This document shows positions 9,888-19,507 of a DNA stretch of 64,000 bases, piece by piece (position 1 is the stretch's first letter; each line of letters opens with the position of its first letter). This DNA is from Clostridiales bacterium (GTDB lineage Bacteria > Bacillota > Clostridia > Lachnospirales > Lachnospiraceae), in NCBI GenBank assembly GCA_020860715.1, contig JAJBTU010000038.1:62001-126000 (forward strand), read 5' to 3'. The position numbers and the translations under genes are program-made. A model generated the notes under the pieces. It did no database searches. It had not been told where the DNA came from and saw only the letters and a list, made by a program, of their open reading frames with translations.

Positions 9888-10544
9888 ATGAAAATTGTCA
9901 TGCTTGGAGCGCCGGGTGCCGGGAAAGGCACGCAGGCAAAAATGATCGCGGCGAAATATCAGGTCCCGCACATCTCCTCGGGAGATATTTTCCGGGCGAA
10001 TATCAAAAATGGTACGGAACTTGGAAAAAAGGCAAAGGAATATATGGATCAGGGACTTCTGGTACCGGATGAGCTGACTGTGGATCTGGTGATTGACCGT
10101 GTTTCCTGGGACGACTGCAAAAACGGCTATATTCTGGACGGCTTTCCGCGCACGATTCCGCAGGCGGAGGCGCTTGACGCGGCGCTGAAAAAGAATGCAG
10201 TCGACGGAAACAGCGGTCTGGATTTTGCAATCAATGTGGATGTGCCGGATGAAAATATTATTCGCAGAATGTCCGGACGAAGAGCCTGCCTGAAATGCGG
10301 CGCGACTTATCACACGGTCTACAATCCTTCGAAGAAAGGCGATACGTGTGAAGTCTGCGGGGAACCGCTGGTTTTGCGCGATGATGATAAGCCTGAAACG
10401 GTGCAAAAACGTCTTGCCGTTTATCACGGGCAGACACAGCCTCTGATTGACTATTATGATGGCCAGAACATTCTGAAGACGGTGGACGGCACGCAGGATA
10501 TGAATGATGTATTTGCGGCGATCGTCCGGATCCTGGAGGCGTGA
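9888..10544 (+). CDS. adk: Adenylate kinase, zinc-type LID
   Basis: 218 residues. P-loop [10 protein letters not shown] at residues 7-16, DGFPRT around residue 85, and a LID domain with four cysteines at 134, 137, 154 and 157, the structural zinc site of Gram-positive enzymes. It interconverts AMP, ADP and ATP in the cytoplasm. Ends one base before the map start, and the pair occupies the standard place after secY. Confidence 0.98.
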   Translation: MKIVMLGAPGAGKGTQAKMIAAKYQVPHISSGDIFRANIKNGTELGKKAKEYMDQGLLVPDELTVDLVIDRVSWDDCKNGYILDGFPRTIPQAEALDAALKKNAVDGNSGLDFAINVDVPDENIIRRMSGRRACLKCGATYHTVYNPSKKGDTCEVCGEPLVLRDDDKPETVQKRLAVYHGQTQPLIDYYDGQNILKTVDGTQDMNDVFAAIVRILEA

Positions 10545-10545
10545 G

Positions 10546-11301
10546 ATGGCTGTTACGATTAAAACCGCACATGAGATCGAACTGATGCGGGAAGCCGGAA
10601 GGCTTCTGGATCTGGTACACAAAGAACTGGAGGCGGCTATCCGCCCCGGTGTGTCGACATGGGAACTGAATAAGATCGGTGAGCAGGCGATCCGCCGCTA
10701 CGGCTGTACGGCAAACTTTTTGAATTATAATGGATTTCCGGCATCGTTCTGTATCTCTGTCAATGAGGAAGTGGTGCATGGAATTCCACACAAAGGCCGG
10801 ATCCTGCACGAGGGCGATATCGTCAGCGTTGACGCGGGTCTGATTTATAAGGGAATGCATTCTGACGCTGCGCGCACATACGGTGTGGGACAGATCTCAC
10901 CTGAGGCTCAGAAGCTGATCGATGTGACGAAGGAGAGTTTCTTCCGCGGCATAGCCTTTGCAAAAGAAGGACATCGGCTTCATGAGATTTCGGCGGCAAT
11001 TGGAGATTACGCGGAATCGTTCGGATACGGAGTTGTGCGTGATCTTGTGGGACACGGGATCGGCCATCAGCTTCACGAGGATCCGCAGATCCCGAATTTC
11101 CGGCAGAGAACGAGAGGGATTCGCCTGGTCAAAGGTATGACGCTCGCAATTGAGCCGATGATCACGGCCGGCCGCCCGGATGTGGAATGGCTGGACGATG
11201 ACTGGACCGTTGTGACGGAGGATCAGAGTCTGGCAGCACATTATGAGAACACGATCCTGATCACGGACGGAGAACCGGAGATACTGACCCTGACAGAATA
11301 A
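10546..11301 (+). CDS. map: Methionine aminopeptidase, type I
   Basis: 251 residues from ATG 10546, which is chosen over an upstream in-frame ATG at 10504 because the latter lies inside adk and adds a non-homologous tail. Metal ligands are visible in VSVDAGLIYKGMHSDAARTY, HGIGHQLHEDP and IEPM/HYENTILIT. It removes N-terminal Met from nascent proteins. The adk stop sequence GGAGGCGTGAG provides the ribosome site. Confidence 0.97.
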   Translation: MAVTIKTAHEIELMREAGRLLDLVHKELEAAIRPGVSTWELNKIGEQAIRRYGCTANFLNYNGFPASFCISVNEEVVHGIPHKGRILHEGDIVSVDAGLIYKGMHSDAARTYGVGQISPEAQKLIDVTKESFFRGIAFAKEGHRLHEISAAIGDYAESFGYGVVRDLVGHGIGHQLHEDPQIPNFRQRTRGIRLVKGMTLAIEPMITAGRPDVEWLDDDWTVVTEDQSLAAHYENTILITDGEPEILTLTE

Positions 11302-11333
11302 TCATGGTTTTGCTGCGCGCTGCCCGCGCGGTT

Positions 11334-11411
11334 ATCCGGATCGGACATCCGTATCATACATCCGGAAAGAACACCAGTACCGAACATCCGGAACAGACAT
11401 CCGGACCGAAT
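11334..11411 (+). repeat. 13-bp tandem repeat, six units
   Basis: Six consecutive 13-base units start at 11334, 11347, 11360, 11373, 11386 and 11399. The consensus is close to ATCCGGAnCGGAC. Units 1, 3, 5 and 6 keep ATCCGGA, unit 2 reads ATCCGTA, unit 4 is degenerate. It fills most of the 136-base map to KOW-gene spacer. Confidence 0.8.
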
Positions 11412-11437
11412 ATCAGAAACGGAAGGACAGAAACAGC

Positions 11438-11722
11438 ATGAAGGTTTGGACAGCCAGGAAACTTGCAGTTTCAAAAGCGGGACATGATAAAGGAAGCCTG
11501 AATGTTGTACTCGAGGAGACACCGGAGTATGTTTTGCTTGCGGACGGAAGACTCCGCACTCTGGATCATCCAAAGAAGAAGAATCCGAAACATGTTCAGA
11601 TGATCACGCATCTGCCGGAGGAACTGCTCTCACAGATGTGTGATATTACGCTGGACGCTCATGTTCGCCGCATTTTGAAACAATACAGGATGATACAGAA
11701 AACGCGGGAACAGGAAATATAA
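11438..11722 (+). CDS. KOW-domain RNA-binding protein (L14e-like)
   Basis: 94 residues. MKVWTARKLAVSKAGHDKG begins a KOW-type SH3 barrel, followed by VLLADGRLRTLDHPKKKNPKH, as in L14e/L6e-like proteins commonly found between map and infA in Clostridia. RNA or ribosome binding is inferred from the family; no bacterial function is established to my knowledge. The ATG is 32 bases upstream of infA after its stop. Confidence 0.85.
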   Translation: MKVWTARKLAVSKAGHDKGSLNVVLEETPEYVLLADGRLRTLDHPKKKNPKHVQMITHLPEELLSQMCDITLDAHVRRILKQYRMIQKTREQEI

Positions 11723-11754
11723 AACCAGGTGCCAAATAAAGTAAGGAGAGTATT

Positions 11755-11973
11755 ATGTCGAAAGCAGACGTCATAGAAGTAGAAGGAAAAGTGATCGAGA
11801 AACTTCCGAATGCGATGTTTCGGGTGGAACTCGAAAACAAGCATGTGGTGCTTGCGCACATCAGCGGCAAGCTTCGTATGAATTTCATCCGTATCCTTCC
11901 GGGTGATAAGGTGACGATTGAACTGTCCCCTTACGACCTGACAAAAGGCAGAATCATCTGGAGAGATAAATAA
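11755..11973 (+). CDS. infA: Translation initiation factor IF-1
   Basis: 72 residues, exact family size. [20 protein letters not shown] and the C-terminal [15 protein letters not shown] show the S1/OB-fold factor that occupies the 30S A site during initiation. TAAGGAGAG lies before the ATG. Followed by a 280-base spacer with a promoter and repeat R2. Confidence 0.99.
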   Translation: MSKADVIEVEGKVIEKLPNAMFRVELENKHVVLAHISGKLRMNFIRILPGDKVTIELSPYDLTKGRIIWRDK

Positions 11974-12027
11974 ATTCTGCGTAGATTCAAAATGAGCAAA
12001 ACGGCTTATTTCAGGGGCAAAAAATGC

Positions 12028-12056
12028 TTGCATTTCCGGAATCTGCGTGATATACT
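12028..12056 (+). promoter_or_regulatory. Internal sigma-70 promoter for rpmJ-rpsM-rpoA block
   Basis: TTGCAT (12028-12033) and TATACT (12051-12056) separated by exactly 17 bases, 198 bases before rpmJ. It would allow independent expression of the alpha-operon genes downstream of infA. Confidence 0.6.
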
Positions 12057-12095
12057 GGATTAGCTTTTTGCGGAGACACGATCTCAGTGTCTTTA

Positions 12096-12170
12096 GATGC
12101 GCACTCGCGCGTGCAGTATTTTGTCGCTGAAGCGACCGCGCTCGGCGCGAGAATGCGCCAGGGCGCATTC
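12096..12170 (+). repeat. R2 structured repeat, copy 1
   Basis: 75 bases, about 65 of 75 identical to 26271-26345. CTCGCGCG and CGCGAG arms enclose a GTCGCT-ga-AGCGAC hairpin. A second hairpin, AATGCGCC-agg-GCGCATT, closes the element. Lies between the internal promoter and rpmJ, so it would be part of the rpmJ leader RNA. Confidence 0.8.
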
Positions 12171-12253
12171 TATTTGCTGCGAAAAGCAAAGCAGCAGCAG
12201 ATGCCGTTCCTCTGTAAATGGAAAACGGCAAATGAGCGAAAGGAGGATGGACC

Positions 12254-12367
12254 ATGAAGGTTCGATCATCGGTGAAGCCCATCTGTGAAAAGTGTAAGGT
12301 GATCAAGAGAAAAGGCAGAATCATGATTATCTGCGAGAATCCGAAGCACAAACAGAGGCAGGGCTGA
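12254..12367 (+). CDS. rpmJ: 50S ribosomal protein L36
   Basis: 37 residues: [20 protein letters not shown] continuing [17 protein letters not shown]. Three Cys and one His (C11, C14, C27, H32) form the zinc ribbon of the zinc-binding L36 form. AAAGGAGG lies seven bases upstream. The gene is a normal member of this cluster. Confidence 0.97.
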   Translation: MKVRSSVKPICEKCKVIKRKGRIMIICENPKHKQRQG

Positions 12368-12776
12368 CACTCTCAGCAGGCGGAACAGACAGCAAAGACA
12401 ACAGCTGTCAGAGAAACAATATAACGATGGAATAAATGAGCTCCTGTTTTTGAAAGAAAGCAGGGCAGCGCTCTTACTTAATATAGATGATATCTCATTA
12501 TAGAATAGAGGATTTATTTCGTTGCGATATTGCTTTTAATACCGGCACAGGAAAAGGCGATGCACAATTCCCCCTTGAAACCGCCGGGGGATGAGGCGCT
12601 CATATGATTGCCGCGGAAGCGGCAGAGAGCGTACAATGATGGTACCGGCATCAGGACATCATTGGAAACATAGGGTGGCCGCGCAAGATGGATTGCGGAA
12701 ATGACCGGAGGGCAGAGAAGATGGAAGCCCTCAGGGAGCTGACGCACATTGCATCATGGCTTAATGAGCCGGAAAG

Positions 12777-12812
12777 GCCGTCGTATGACGGCTGGGCGTA
12801 ACGCACGCCCCA
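12777..12812 (+). repeat. R1-related tandem hairpins, copy e
   Basis: GCCGTC-gtat-GACGGC (12777-12792) followed at once by GGGCGT-aacgc-ACGCCC. The first hairpin resembles the inner A hairpin of copy a (GCCGT-atg-ACGGC). The linker and B hairpin are not conserved, so this may be a partial unit. Confidence 0.5.
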
Positions 12813-12833
12813 GTTAGAAACAACATCAAAGGA

Positions 12834-12903
12834 GCACTCGCAAATAAGATCGCTGTCGCGATGGGCGAGTGCGTAGGTAATCCATCCAGATCGGATGAAT
12901 TAC
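12834..12903 (+). repeat. R1 two-hairpin repeat, copy f (before rpsM)
   Basis: Hairpin A: GCACTCGC/GCGAGTGC (12834-12841, 12865-12872) around GATCGC-tgtc-GCGATg. A short GTAG linker replaces CTGCGTC. Hairpin B: GTAATCCATCC/GGATGAATTAC. The element ends 21 bases before the rpsM start. Confidence 0.75.
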
Positions 12904-12924
12904 AAGTATGTGGAGGACAATCAC

Positions 12925-13293
12925 ATGGCACGTATTTCTGGTGTAGACTTACCAAGAGAAAAACGCGTGGAAATCGGTTTGACCTATGTATACGGCATTG
13001 GCCGTACAAGTTCAAACAAGATTCTTGCCGCAGCGAATGTAAATCCTGACACGCGCGTCAGAGATTTGACGGATGAAGAGGTTCGCAGAATCCAGGACAT
13101 CATCAGTGAGGAGTATGTGGTAGAGGGTGCGCTTAAGAATGAGACCGCACTCAATATCAAGAGACTTCAGGAGATCGGATGCTACAGAGGGATCCGTCAC
13201 AGAAGAGGCCTTCCGGTGCGCGGACAGAACACGAAGAACAATGCCAGAACACGCAAGGGACCGAAGAGGACTGTAGCGAACAAGAAGAAGTAA
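12925..13293 (+). CDS. rpsM: 30S ribosomal protein S13
   Basis: 122 residues from ATG 12925 ([20 protein letters not shown]), preceded by GGAGGACAATCAC. An upstream in-frame ATG lies inside the R1 hairpin and is not homologous. The C-terminal [20 protein letters not shown] is typical. S13 contacts P-site tRNA and L5. Confidence 0.98.
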   Translation: MARISGVDLPREKRVEIGLTYVYGIGRTSSNKILAAANVNPDTRVRDLTDEEVRRIQDIISEEYVVEGALKNETALNIKRLQEIGCYRGIRHRRGLPVRGQNTKNNARTRKGPKRTVANKKK

Positions 13294-13387
13294 TGGTTTT
13301 GTGAAGCAGATGCGAAACAGACAGGACGCAGCTGAGAGGACATAAGCAGCTGCGAATAATATCAGAAGAAAGCAGGTTAAGTCAGAT

Positions 13388-13786
13388 ATGGCAGCTAAAA
13401 AAGTTACAAAAAAAGCGACAAAAAGACGTGTTAAGAAGAACGTCGAGCGCGGACAGGCACATATCAAATCATCCTTCAACAATACGATCGTTACTCTGAC
13501 GGACGCACAGGGGAATGCTTTGTCATGGGCAAGCGCAGGCGGACTTGGCTTCAGAGGTTCAAGAAAATCTACTCCGTACGCAGCGCAGATGGCTGCGGAG
13601 ACTGCGACAAAGGCAGCTCTGGTTCACGGCCTGAAGACCGTAGATGTATTTGTAAAGGGACCGGGTTCAGGAAGAGAAGCGGCGATCCGTGCGCTCTCCG
13701 CTAACGGTCTTGAAGTTACCAGTATCCGCGACGTGACGCCGGTACCGCACAATGGATGCCGTCCGCCAAAGCGCAGAAGAGTCTAA
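13388..13786 (+). CDS. rpsK: 30S ribosomal protein S11
   Basis: 132 residues. The Lys-rich N-terminus precedes [20 protein letters not shown], and it ends in [17 protein letters not shown]11 forms the platform near the E site. Lies 94 bases after rpsM and 18 bases before rpsD. Confidence 0.99.
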   Translation: MAAKKVTKKATKRRVKKNVERGQAHIKSSFNNTIVTLTDAQGNALSWASAGGLGFRGSRKSTPYAAQMAAETATKAALVHGLKTVDVFVKGPGSGREAAIRALSANGLEVTSIRDVTPVPHNGCRPPKRRRV

Positions 13787-13804
13787 TCAGGGAGGTCTAC
13801 AGAA

Positions 13805-14398
13805 ATGGCAGTAAACAGAGTTCCTGTTCTTAAAAGATGCAGATCGCTTGGCATTGAGCCGACCGTTCTGGGATATGACAAGAAATCCAAAAGAGAGCTG
13901 AAAAGATCGAACCGTAAGGTGAGTGAGTATGGTCTGCAGCTCCGTGAAAAACAGAAAGCAAAATTCATTTACGGCGTACTTGAGAAGCCGTTCCGCAACT
14001 ATTATAAAAAAGCAGACAAAATGCAGGGCCAGACCGGTACGAATCTGATGATCATGCTGGAGACCCGTCTGGACAATGTTCTCTTCCGTCTGGGCTTTGC
14101 GAGAACGAGAAAAGAAGCGCGCCAGATCGTGGATCACAAGCATGTGCTTGTGAACGGCAAACAGGTGAATATTCCTTCTTACCTTGTGAAGGCCGGCGAC
14201 ACGATTGAGATTAAAGAAAAATGTAAGAGTTCCCAGAGATACAAGGATATTCTTGAATCTACCGGCGGCCGTATGGTTCCGGAGTGGCTGGAGGCAGATC
14301 CGGAGGCACTGAAGGGAACCGTCAAAGAACTTCCGACCAGAGAGGTGATTGATGTTCCGGTAAACGAGGTGCTTATCGTCGAGCTCTATTCGAAGTAA
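13805..14398 (+). CDS. rpsD: 30S ribosomal protein S4
   Basis: 197 residues. [19 protein letters not shown] at the N-terminus and an S4 RNA-binding domain with [18 protein letters not shown] and [19 protein letters not shown]. There are no zinc cysteines at the N-terminus apart from one Cys, so this is a Zn-free type. S4 nucleates 30S assembly. Confidence 0.98.
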   Translation: MAVNRVPVLKRCRSLGIEPTVLGYDKKSKRELKRSNRKVSEYGLQLREKQKAKFIYGVLEKPFRNYYKKADKMQGQTGTNLMIMLETRLDNVLFRLGFARTRKEARQIVDHKHVLVNGKQVNIPSYLVKAGDTIEIKEKCKSSQRYKDILESTGGRMVPEWLEADPEALKGTVKELPTREVIDVPVNEVLIVELYSK

Positions 14399-14458
14399 TA
14401 AGTGCGCGCACCGCGTGATACCCTCAGTCAACGAACCCAGAAAAGGAGGGGCTATAGA

Positions 14459-15418
14459 GTGCTTGATTTTAACAAACCGAAAATTGAAATCGCGGAAATG
14501 TCGGAAGATAAAAGATTTGGACGATTTGTAGTGGAGCCGCTTGAGCGCGGATATGGGACGACACTCGGTAATTCCTTAAGAAGAATCATGCTTTCTTCTC
14601 TGCCGGGCGCAGCCGTGAGCCAGGTCAAAATCGAAGGCGTACTGCATGAATTCAGCTCGATCCCCGGTGTGAAGGAAGATGTTACGGAAATCATCATGAA
14701 TATCAAATCACTGGCGATCAAGAATACCAGTGAGACCGATGAGGCCAAGATCGCTTACCTTGAATTTGAGGGAGAGGGCGTTGTGACCGGTGCGGATATT
14801 CAGGTGGATCAGGACATAGAGATCATGAATCCGGATCAGGTTATCGCGACTTTAAACGGCGGCCCGGACTCCAGAATTTATATGGAGCTGACCATCACGA
14901 AAGGCCGCGGCTATGTCAGCGCGGAAAAAGGCAAGAGTGAAGATATGCCGATCGGTGTGATTGCGGTTGACGCGATCTATACCCCGGTAGAGCGTGTCAA
15001 TATCACAATTGAGGATACCCGTGTAGGTCAGGTGACCGACTATGACAAGCTGACGCTGGACGTTTATACGAATGCGACTCTGGAGCCGGACGAGGCGGTG
15101 AGCCTTGCCGCAAAGGTCCTGAGCGCGCATTTGGGACTTTTCATTGACCTCTCTGAGAACGCAAAGTCAGTTGAGATCATGAATGAGAAGGAAGACAACG
15201 AGAAGGAAAAGGTTCTTGAGATGAACATTGATGAACTTGAGCTTTCCGTTCGTTCCTTCAATTGTCTGAAGCGTGCGGGTATCAATACTGTGGAGGAACT
15301 CTGCAGCAAGACCTCCGAGGATATGATGAAGGTCCGCAACCTCGGCCGGAAGTCTCTGGAAGAGGTATTGGGCAAGCTGAAAGAACTTGGCCTGTCATTG
15401 AATCCGAGTGACGAGTGA
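14459..15418 (+). CDS. rpoA: DNA-directed RNA polymerase subunit alpha
   Basis: 319 residues from GTG 14459 ([13 protein letters not shown]), chosen because AAAGGAGGGG is properly spaced; an upstream in-frame ATG at 14402 adds an unrelated segment. The N-terminal dimerisation domain contains [18 protein letters not shown]. The C-terminal domain (about 250-315) has [20 protein letters not shown] and a helix-hairpin-helix for UP elements. Confidence 0.98.
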   Translation: MLDFNKPKIEIAEMSEDKRFGRFVVEPLERGYGTTLGNSLRRIMLSSLPGAAVSQVKIEGVLHEFSSIPGVKEDVTEIIMNIKSLAIKNTSETDEAKIAYLEFEGEGVVTGADIQVDQDIEIMNPDQVIATLNGGPDSRIYMELTITKGRGYVSAEKGKSEDMPIGVIAVDAIYTPVERVNITIEDTRVGQVTDYDKLTLDVYTNATLEPDEAVSLAAKVLSAHLGLFIDLSENAKSVEIMNEKEDNEKEKVLEMNIDELELSVRSFNCLKRAGINTVEELCSKTSEDMMKVRNLGRKSLEEVLGKLKELGLSLNPSDE

Positions 15419-15558
15419 TTTTTTCGGAGAGCGAAGAGCGGCAGTACCGGAGAGCGGCAGCGCCGTCAAATAACAGGAAACAAAAAGACAATAGCACCGC
15501 ATACCGTCAGTAAGCCCGAAGAGCGTGGCGGCATGGAGAATAATGAAGGAGTACTACA

Positions 15559-16095
15559 ATGTCAGGATATAGAAAACTCAGCAGAACCTCTGATCAGAGA
15601 AAGGCATTGCTCCGCAGTCAGGTAACGTCCCTGATTTACAGAGGCAAGATTGTGACCACAGAGGCGAAAGCAAAAGAGGTCCGCAAAATGGCGGAACATC
15701 TGATCGCCCTCGCTGTGAAGGAACGTGACAATTATGATACGGTTACCGTGACTGCAAAAGTAGCGCGCAAGGATAAAGACGGAAAGCGCGTAAAGGAAGT
15801 AAAGGACGGCAAGAAGGTTACCGTTTACGATGAAGTAGAGAAGCAGATCAAAAAGGATCAGCCGAGCCGTCTGCACGCACGCCGTCAGATGCTCAAGGTT
15901 CTTTATCCGGTGAAGGAAGTCCCGAAGGAGGCTGCCGGACGGAAAAAGAATACGAAAGAGGTTGATCTGGTTGCGAAGCTGTTTGACGAGATTGCGCCGA
16001 AGTACGCAGACCGCAACGGCGGTTATACCAGAATTGTCAAAATTGGCCAGCGCAGAGGCGATGGCGCTCCGATCGTTGTGATCGAACTGGTGTGA
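15559..16095 (+). CDS. rplQ: 50S ribosomal protein L17 with internal insertion
   Basis: 178 residues against about 115-130 in many Firmicutes. The N-terminus ([20 protein letters not shown]) and C-terminus ([20 protein letters not shown]) are canonical. Between about residues 70 and 130 there is a highly charged Lys-rich insertion ([18 protein letters not shown] onward). L17 lies near the exit tunnel. Last gene of the cluster, followed by a terminator. Confidence 0.96.
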   Translation: MSGYRKLSRTSDQRKALLRSQVTSLIYRGKIVTTEAKAKEVRKMAEHLIALAVKERDNYDTVTVTAKVARKDKDGKRVKEVKDGKKVTVYDEVEKQIKKDQPSRLHARRQMLKVLYPVKEVPKEAAGRKKNTKEVDLVAKLFDEIAPKYADRNGGYTRIVKIGQRRGDGAPIVVIELV

Positions 16096-16108
16096 TCAGA
16101 TTGCTGTG

Positions 16109-16144
16109 GGTTCTGTATGGATTTCATCCATACAGAACCTTTTT
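16109..16144 (+). terminator. Intrinsic terminator of the ribosomal cluster
   Basis: Perfect 13-base stem GGTTCTGTATGGA/TCCATACAGAACC (16109-16121, 16127-16139), five-base loop, then TTTTT. Begins 13 bases after the rplQ stop. Confidence 0.95.
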
Positions 16145-16145
16145 A

Positions 16146-16173
16146 CTTTACAGGAAACCGCGTTCCTGTAAAG
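16146..16173. repeat. R3 hairpin repeat, copy 1
   Basis: CTTTACAGGAA (16146-16156) and TTCCTGTAAAG (16163-16173) with a six-base loop, followed by CAAAAAC. The same form occurs at 26226-26254 (GCTTTATAGGAA/TTTCTATAAAGC, then AAAAAC), and a degraded version at 26889-26918. Confidence 0.7.
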
Positions 16174-16217
16174 CAAAAACAAAACGTATAATGCTTTATT
16201 ATTTTAAAACACAGTCG

Positions 16218-16246
16218 TTGACAATTAAAAAAAACTGTGCTATCGT
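16218..16246 (+). promoter_or_regulatory. Promoter of rho-tyrS
   Basis: TTGACA (16218-16223), 17-base spacer, TATCGT (16241-16246). Located 106 bases before the rho start. The -35 is perfect and the -10 keeps the first two and last bases. Confidence 0.65.
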
Positions 16247-16351
16247 TTTTATCAGATTAACGTGAACGTTTCTGTCTACTCAGACAAATAATTTTCCCGT
16301 GAATTTATCAGAGTTTTTTCAAATCAGTTTTATAAAATTCAAGAGGTGTTT

Positions 16352-18082
16352 ATGAAAGAAAAATATGAATCGCTGTCTTTGGCGATTTTGAAGGACCTTG
16401 CGAAAGCCAGAGGCTTGAAAGGAACGTCCGCCATGCGCAAAGCACAGCTGATCGAGGTGATGCTGGAGCAGGATGAGAAAGACAAGGCCGCAAAAGAACA
16501 GGAAGCGCAGGGGAATACTGAGGCCGAAGAGGGATCTGCCCAGGAAAAAAGTCACACCGGTACGGCCAGACCGGAGGAGAGACGTGTCAGGACACGCGCG
16601 GCCGGCTCCCCCGAGGATGGCGCAAAACCGATGCAGCGCCGCAGACACCTGCCGGAGGGCGGGACAAGACCTTCTTATGATCGGAACAATGGGGAACGCC
16701 GGCCCTATGACCGCACCAGAACAAGGGCAGAGCAGGGGCATGCGTCTGAGAACCGCGGCGTCATACGGGACAATACGTCTGAGTCTGCAGTACAGACGGA
16801 AGCCAGATCGGCGGAAGGCCCCATGCCGGCAGCGGCCGGTACGCCGGATCTGAATTCGCAGCAGACGGAAGCACGGCAGACGGATTTTTCCCGCCAGCAG
16901 GCGGAATCCCGTTTTTCGGAAGCAGACCGCCCGCCCGCGGAGCTTTCTCAGCTGGACAGCGGACAGTCAGTGAGCGGCATCCTTGAGGTCATGCCGGATG
17001 GCTATGGCTTTATTCGAAGCGCAAATTACCTTCCGGGTGAGAACGATGTGTATGTCTCCCCGTCGCAGATCCGCCGGTTTAATTTAAAGACCGGAGATAT
17101 TATTTATGGCAACACGAGAATCAAATCGCAGCAGGAGAAGTTCAGCGCTCTGCTTTATTTAAAGAAGATTAACGAACTTCCGCCTTCAGAGGCGATGCGG
17201 CGCTCGAACTTTGAGGATATGACCCCGATTTTCCCGAATGAGCGGCTGCGGCTCGAACGCGATCCCAGAGGGATTGCAATGCGCATTGTGGATCTGTTTT
17301 CTCCGATCGGAAAAGGACAGCGAGGGATGATCGTATCCCCGCCGAAAGCGGGTAAGACGACTTTGCTGAAAGATGTGGCAAGATCGATTTTGAGAAACAA
17401 TCCGGAAATGCGCATCCTGATTCTTCTGATCGATGAGCGCCCGGAGGAAGTTACGGATATCCGGGAAGCGATCTGCGGGGAAAATGTCGAGGTGATTTAT
17501 TCCACATTTGATGAGACGCCGGAGCATCATAAGCGCGTATCCGAGATGGTGATTGAACGGGCGAAACGGCTGGTGGAGCAGAAGCAGGACGTCATCATCC
17601 TTCTGGACAGCATTACGCGTCTGGCGAGGGCGTACAACCTGACCGTACCGCCAAGCGGACGGACGCTTTCCGGCGGTCTGGATCCGGCCGCGCTGCATAT
17701 GCCGAAACGGTTCTTTGGCGCGGCGAGAAATATGCGCGAGGGCGGCAGCCTGACAATTCTGGCTACGGCTCTGGTAGATACGGGCAGCAAGATGGACGAT
17801 GTGGTTTATGAGGAATTTAAGGGCACCGGCAACATGGAACTCGTGCTCGACCGCAAGCTGTCCGAACGGCGGGTATTTCCGGCTATCGATATTCCAAAGT
17901 CCGGTACACGGCGGGAAGACCTTCTGCTGAATCGTGAAGAGCAGGAAGCCATGTATATTATGCGCAAAGCGCTCAACGGTATGAAATCCGACGACGCGGT
18001 TGAGAACATCATGAACATGTTCGTGCATACGCGCGACAATCATGAGCTGGTGACCCGAGTGCGGCGGCAGAAATTTATATAG
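16352..18082 (+). CDS. rho: Transcription termination factor Rho with long disordered insertion
   Basis: 576 residues from ATG 16352, with AAGAGG placed six bases upstream; a GTG at 16346 overlaps that site. An N-terminal helical segment ([17 protein letters not shown]) is followed by about 150 low-complexity residues rich in Arg, Gln, Glu and Ala. The cold-shock RNA-binding domain has [20 protein letters not shown]. The RecA-like domain has Walker [11 protein letters not shown] and Walker [13 protein letters not shown]. It is a hexameric RNA helicase ending transcription. Usual Rho lengths are about 420, so the insertion accounts for the excess. tyrS follows 19 bases later. Confidence 0.97.
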   Translation: MKEKYESLSLAILKDLAKARGLKGTSAMRKAQLIEVMLEQDEKDKAAKEQEAQGNTEAEEGSAQEKSHTGTARPEERRVRTRAAGSPEDGAKPMQRRRHLPEGGTRPSYDRNNGERRPYDRTRTRAEQGHASENRGVIRDNTSESAVQTEARSAEGPMPAAAGTPDLNSQQTEARQTDFSRQQAESRFSEADRPPAELSQLDSGQSVSGILEVMPDGYGFIRSANYLPGENDVYVSPSQIRRFNLKTGDIIYGNTRIKSQQEKFSALLYLKKINELPPSEAMRRSNFEDMTPIFPNERLRLERDPRGIAMRIVDLFSPIGKGQRGMIVSPPKAGKTTLLKDVARSILRNNPEMRILILLIDERPEEVTDIREAICGENVEVIYSTFDETPEHHKRVSEMVIERAKRLVEQKQDVIILLDSITRLARAYNLTVPPSGRTLSGGLDPAALHMPKRFFGAARNMREGGSLTILATALVDTGSKMDDVVYEEFKGTGNMELVLDRKLSERRVFPAIDIPKSGTRREDLLLNREEQEAMYIMRKALNGMKSDDAVENIMNMFVHTRDNHELVTRVRRQKFI

Positions 18083-18101
18083 AATAAGAGAGGACAAAGC
18101 A

Positions 18102-19328
18102 ATGCAGATTTATGATGAACTGGTGGCAAGGGGACTGATCGCCCAGGTGACGGACGAGGACAGGATCCGTGAGCTGGTCAATAATGGAAAGGCAACGTTT
18201 TACATCGGGTTTGATCCGACGGCAGACAGTCTTCATGTCGGACACTTTATGGCGCTGTGCCTGATGAAGCGCCTTCAGATGGCGGGCAATAAGCCGATCG
18301 CGCTGCTTGGCGGCGGCACGGGAATGATCGGCGATCCGTCTGGGCGCAGCGATATGCGTCAGATGATGACGCCGGAGACGATTCAGCACAATATTGACTG
18401 CTTTAAGGTGCAGATGAGCCGTTTTATTGATTTTTCAGACGATAAGGCTCTGATGATCAACAACGCGGACTGGCTGATGAAGCTGAATTATGTAGAACTG
18501 CTGCGCGAGGTTGGCCCGCATTTTTCCGTGAACCGGATGCTGACCGCGGAATGTTATAAGCAGAGGATGGAGCGCGGACTGAGTTTCCTTGAGTTTAATT
18601 ATATGATTATGCAGAGCTATGATTTCTATATGCTGTACCAGAACTACGGCTGCAACATGCAGTTCGGCGGCGACGACCAGTGGAGCAATATGCTTGGCGG
18701 TACGGAGCTGATCCGGCGCAAGCTGGGCAAGGACGCGTACGCGATGACCATCACACTGCTTTTGAACTCGGAAGGCAAAAAGATGGGAAAAACACAGAGC
18801 GGCGCAGTGTGGCTTGATCCGAACAAGACATCCCCGTTTGATTTTTATCAGTACTGGAGAAACGTGGCGGACGCGGATGTGCTCAAATGTCTGCGGATGC
18901 TGACGTTCCTGCCTCTGGAGCAGATTGATGAGATGGACAAATGGGAGGGCAGCCAGCTCAATCAGGCAAAGGAGATTCTCGCATACGAGCTGACGAGTCT
19001 GGTGCATGGCGAGGAAGAGGCAAAAAAGGCGCAGGAAGGCGCACGCGCGCTGTTCTCCGGCGGCGGAAACGCCGCGGATATGCCGACGGCGGAGATTTCT
19101 GAGGAAGATCTGGATACAGACGGCGGCATTGACCTGATTTCCCTGCTTCTGAAAGCGGGCCTGGTGCCGTCCCGCTCTGAGGGACGCCGCGCGATCGAGC
19201 AGGGCGGCGTGACTGTGGACGGTGAAAAGATCACGGATGTCAAAGCGGTCATTCCGGGAGAAAAATTCGCGGACGGCCTTGTCGTAAAGAGAGGAAAGAA
19301 GAATTTCCGCAAGGTGCTGCTGAAGTAA
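18102..19328 (+). CDS. tyrS: Tyrosyl-tRNA synthetase
   Basis: 408 residues. Class I HIGH motif as HVGH in [13 protein letters not shown], and KMSKS as KMGKT. Tyr-binding residues are in [22 protein letters not shown]-terminal S4-like domain binds tRNA (residues about 340-408). It charges tRNA-Tyr in the cytoplasm. Probably co-transcribed with rho. No T-box leader precedes it, unlike many Firmicute tyrS genes. Confidence 0.97.
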   Translation: MQIYDELVARGLIAQVTDEDRIRELVNNGKATFYIGFDPTADSLHVGHFMALCLMKRLQMAGNKPIALLGGGTGMIGDPSGRSDMRQMMTPETIQHNIDCFKVQMSRFIDFSDDKALMINNADWLMKLNYVELLREVGPHFSVNRMLTAECYKQRMERGLSFLEFNYMIMQSYDFYMLYQNYGCNMQFGGDDQWSNMLGGTELIRRKLGKDAYAMTITLLLNSEGKKMGKTQSGAVWLDPNKTSPFDFYQYWRNVADADVLKCLRMLTFLPLEQIDEMDKWEGSQLNQAKEILAYELTSLVHGEEEAKKAQEGARALFSGGGNAADMPTAEISEEDLDTDGGIDLISLLLKAGLVPSRSEGRRAIEQGGVTVDGEKITDVKAVIPGEKFADGLVVKRGKKNFRKVLLK

Positions 19329-19450
19329 CAGGTGCCAGGTTTGTTCGGAACCGTTATCAGGTAATATGGGAATCAACTGTGGTGTAAACCGGATATGCTG
19401 CATTTTCCGAAAGGAACCGTCATAGATTACTGTGAAACCGTTCTTTATGT

Positions 19451-19477
19451 GCGGGCAGGGGGAAGCACCCTGCCCGC
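19451..19477 (+). other. GC-rich hairpin after tyrS
   Basis: GCGGGCAGGG (19451-19460), a seven-base loop, CCCTGCCCGC (19468-19477). Only TTC follows, so it is a weak candidate for an intrinsic terminator. It lies about 30 bases before the deacetylase start. Confidence 0.45.
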
Positions 19478-19507
19478 TTCAATCTATGGATAAGGTGGCG
19501 GGGCGGC

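Larger units (their letters stand above)
12368..12924 (+). other. 557-base spacer between rpmJ and rpsM
   Basis: Unusually long for a ribosomal operon. I see no credible reading frame. It contains a TGCCGC-ggaa-GCGGCA hairpin (12609-12624), a tandem hairpin region at 12777-12812, and R1 copy f at 12834-12903 just before rpsM. The part 12368-12600 has no recognisable feature. Confidence 0.6.

Noticed and set aside
12097-12288. Short frame over repeat R2 (and its counterpart at 26263)
   Set aside because: The shared translation stems from the DNA repeat itself; no ribosome site precedes it and hairpins explain the conservation better.
18062-18102. T-box riboswitch before tyrS
   Set aside because: Only 19 bases separate rho and tyrS; there is no room and no T-box sequence.
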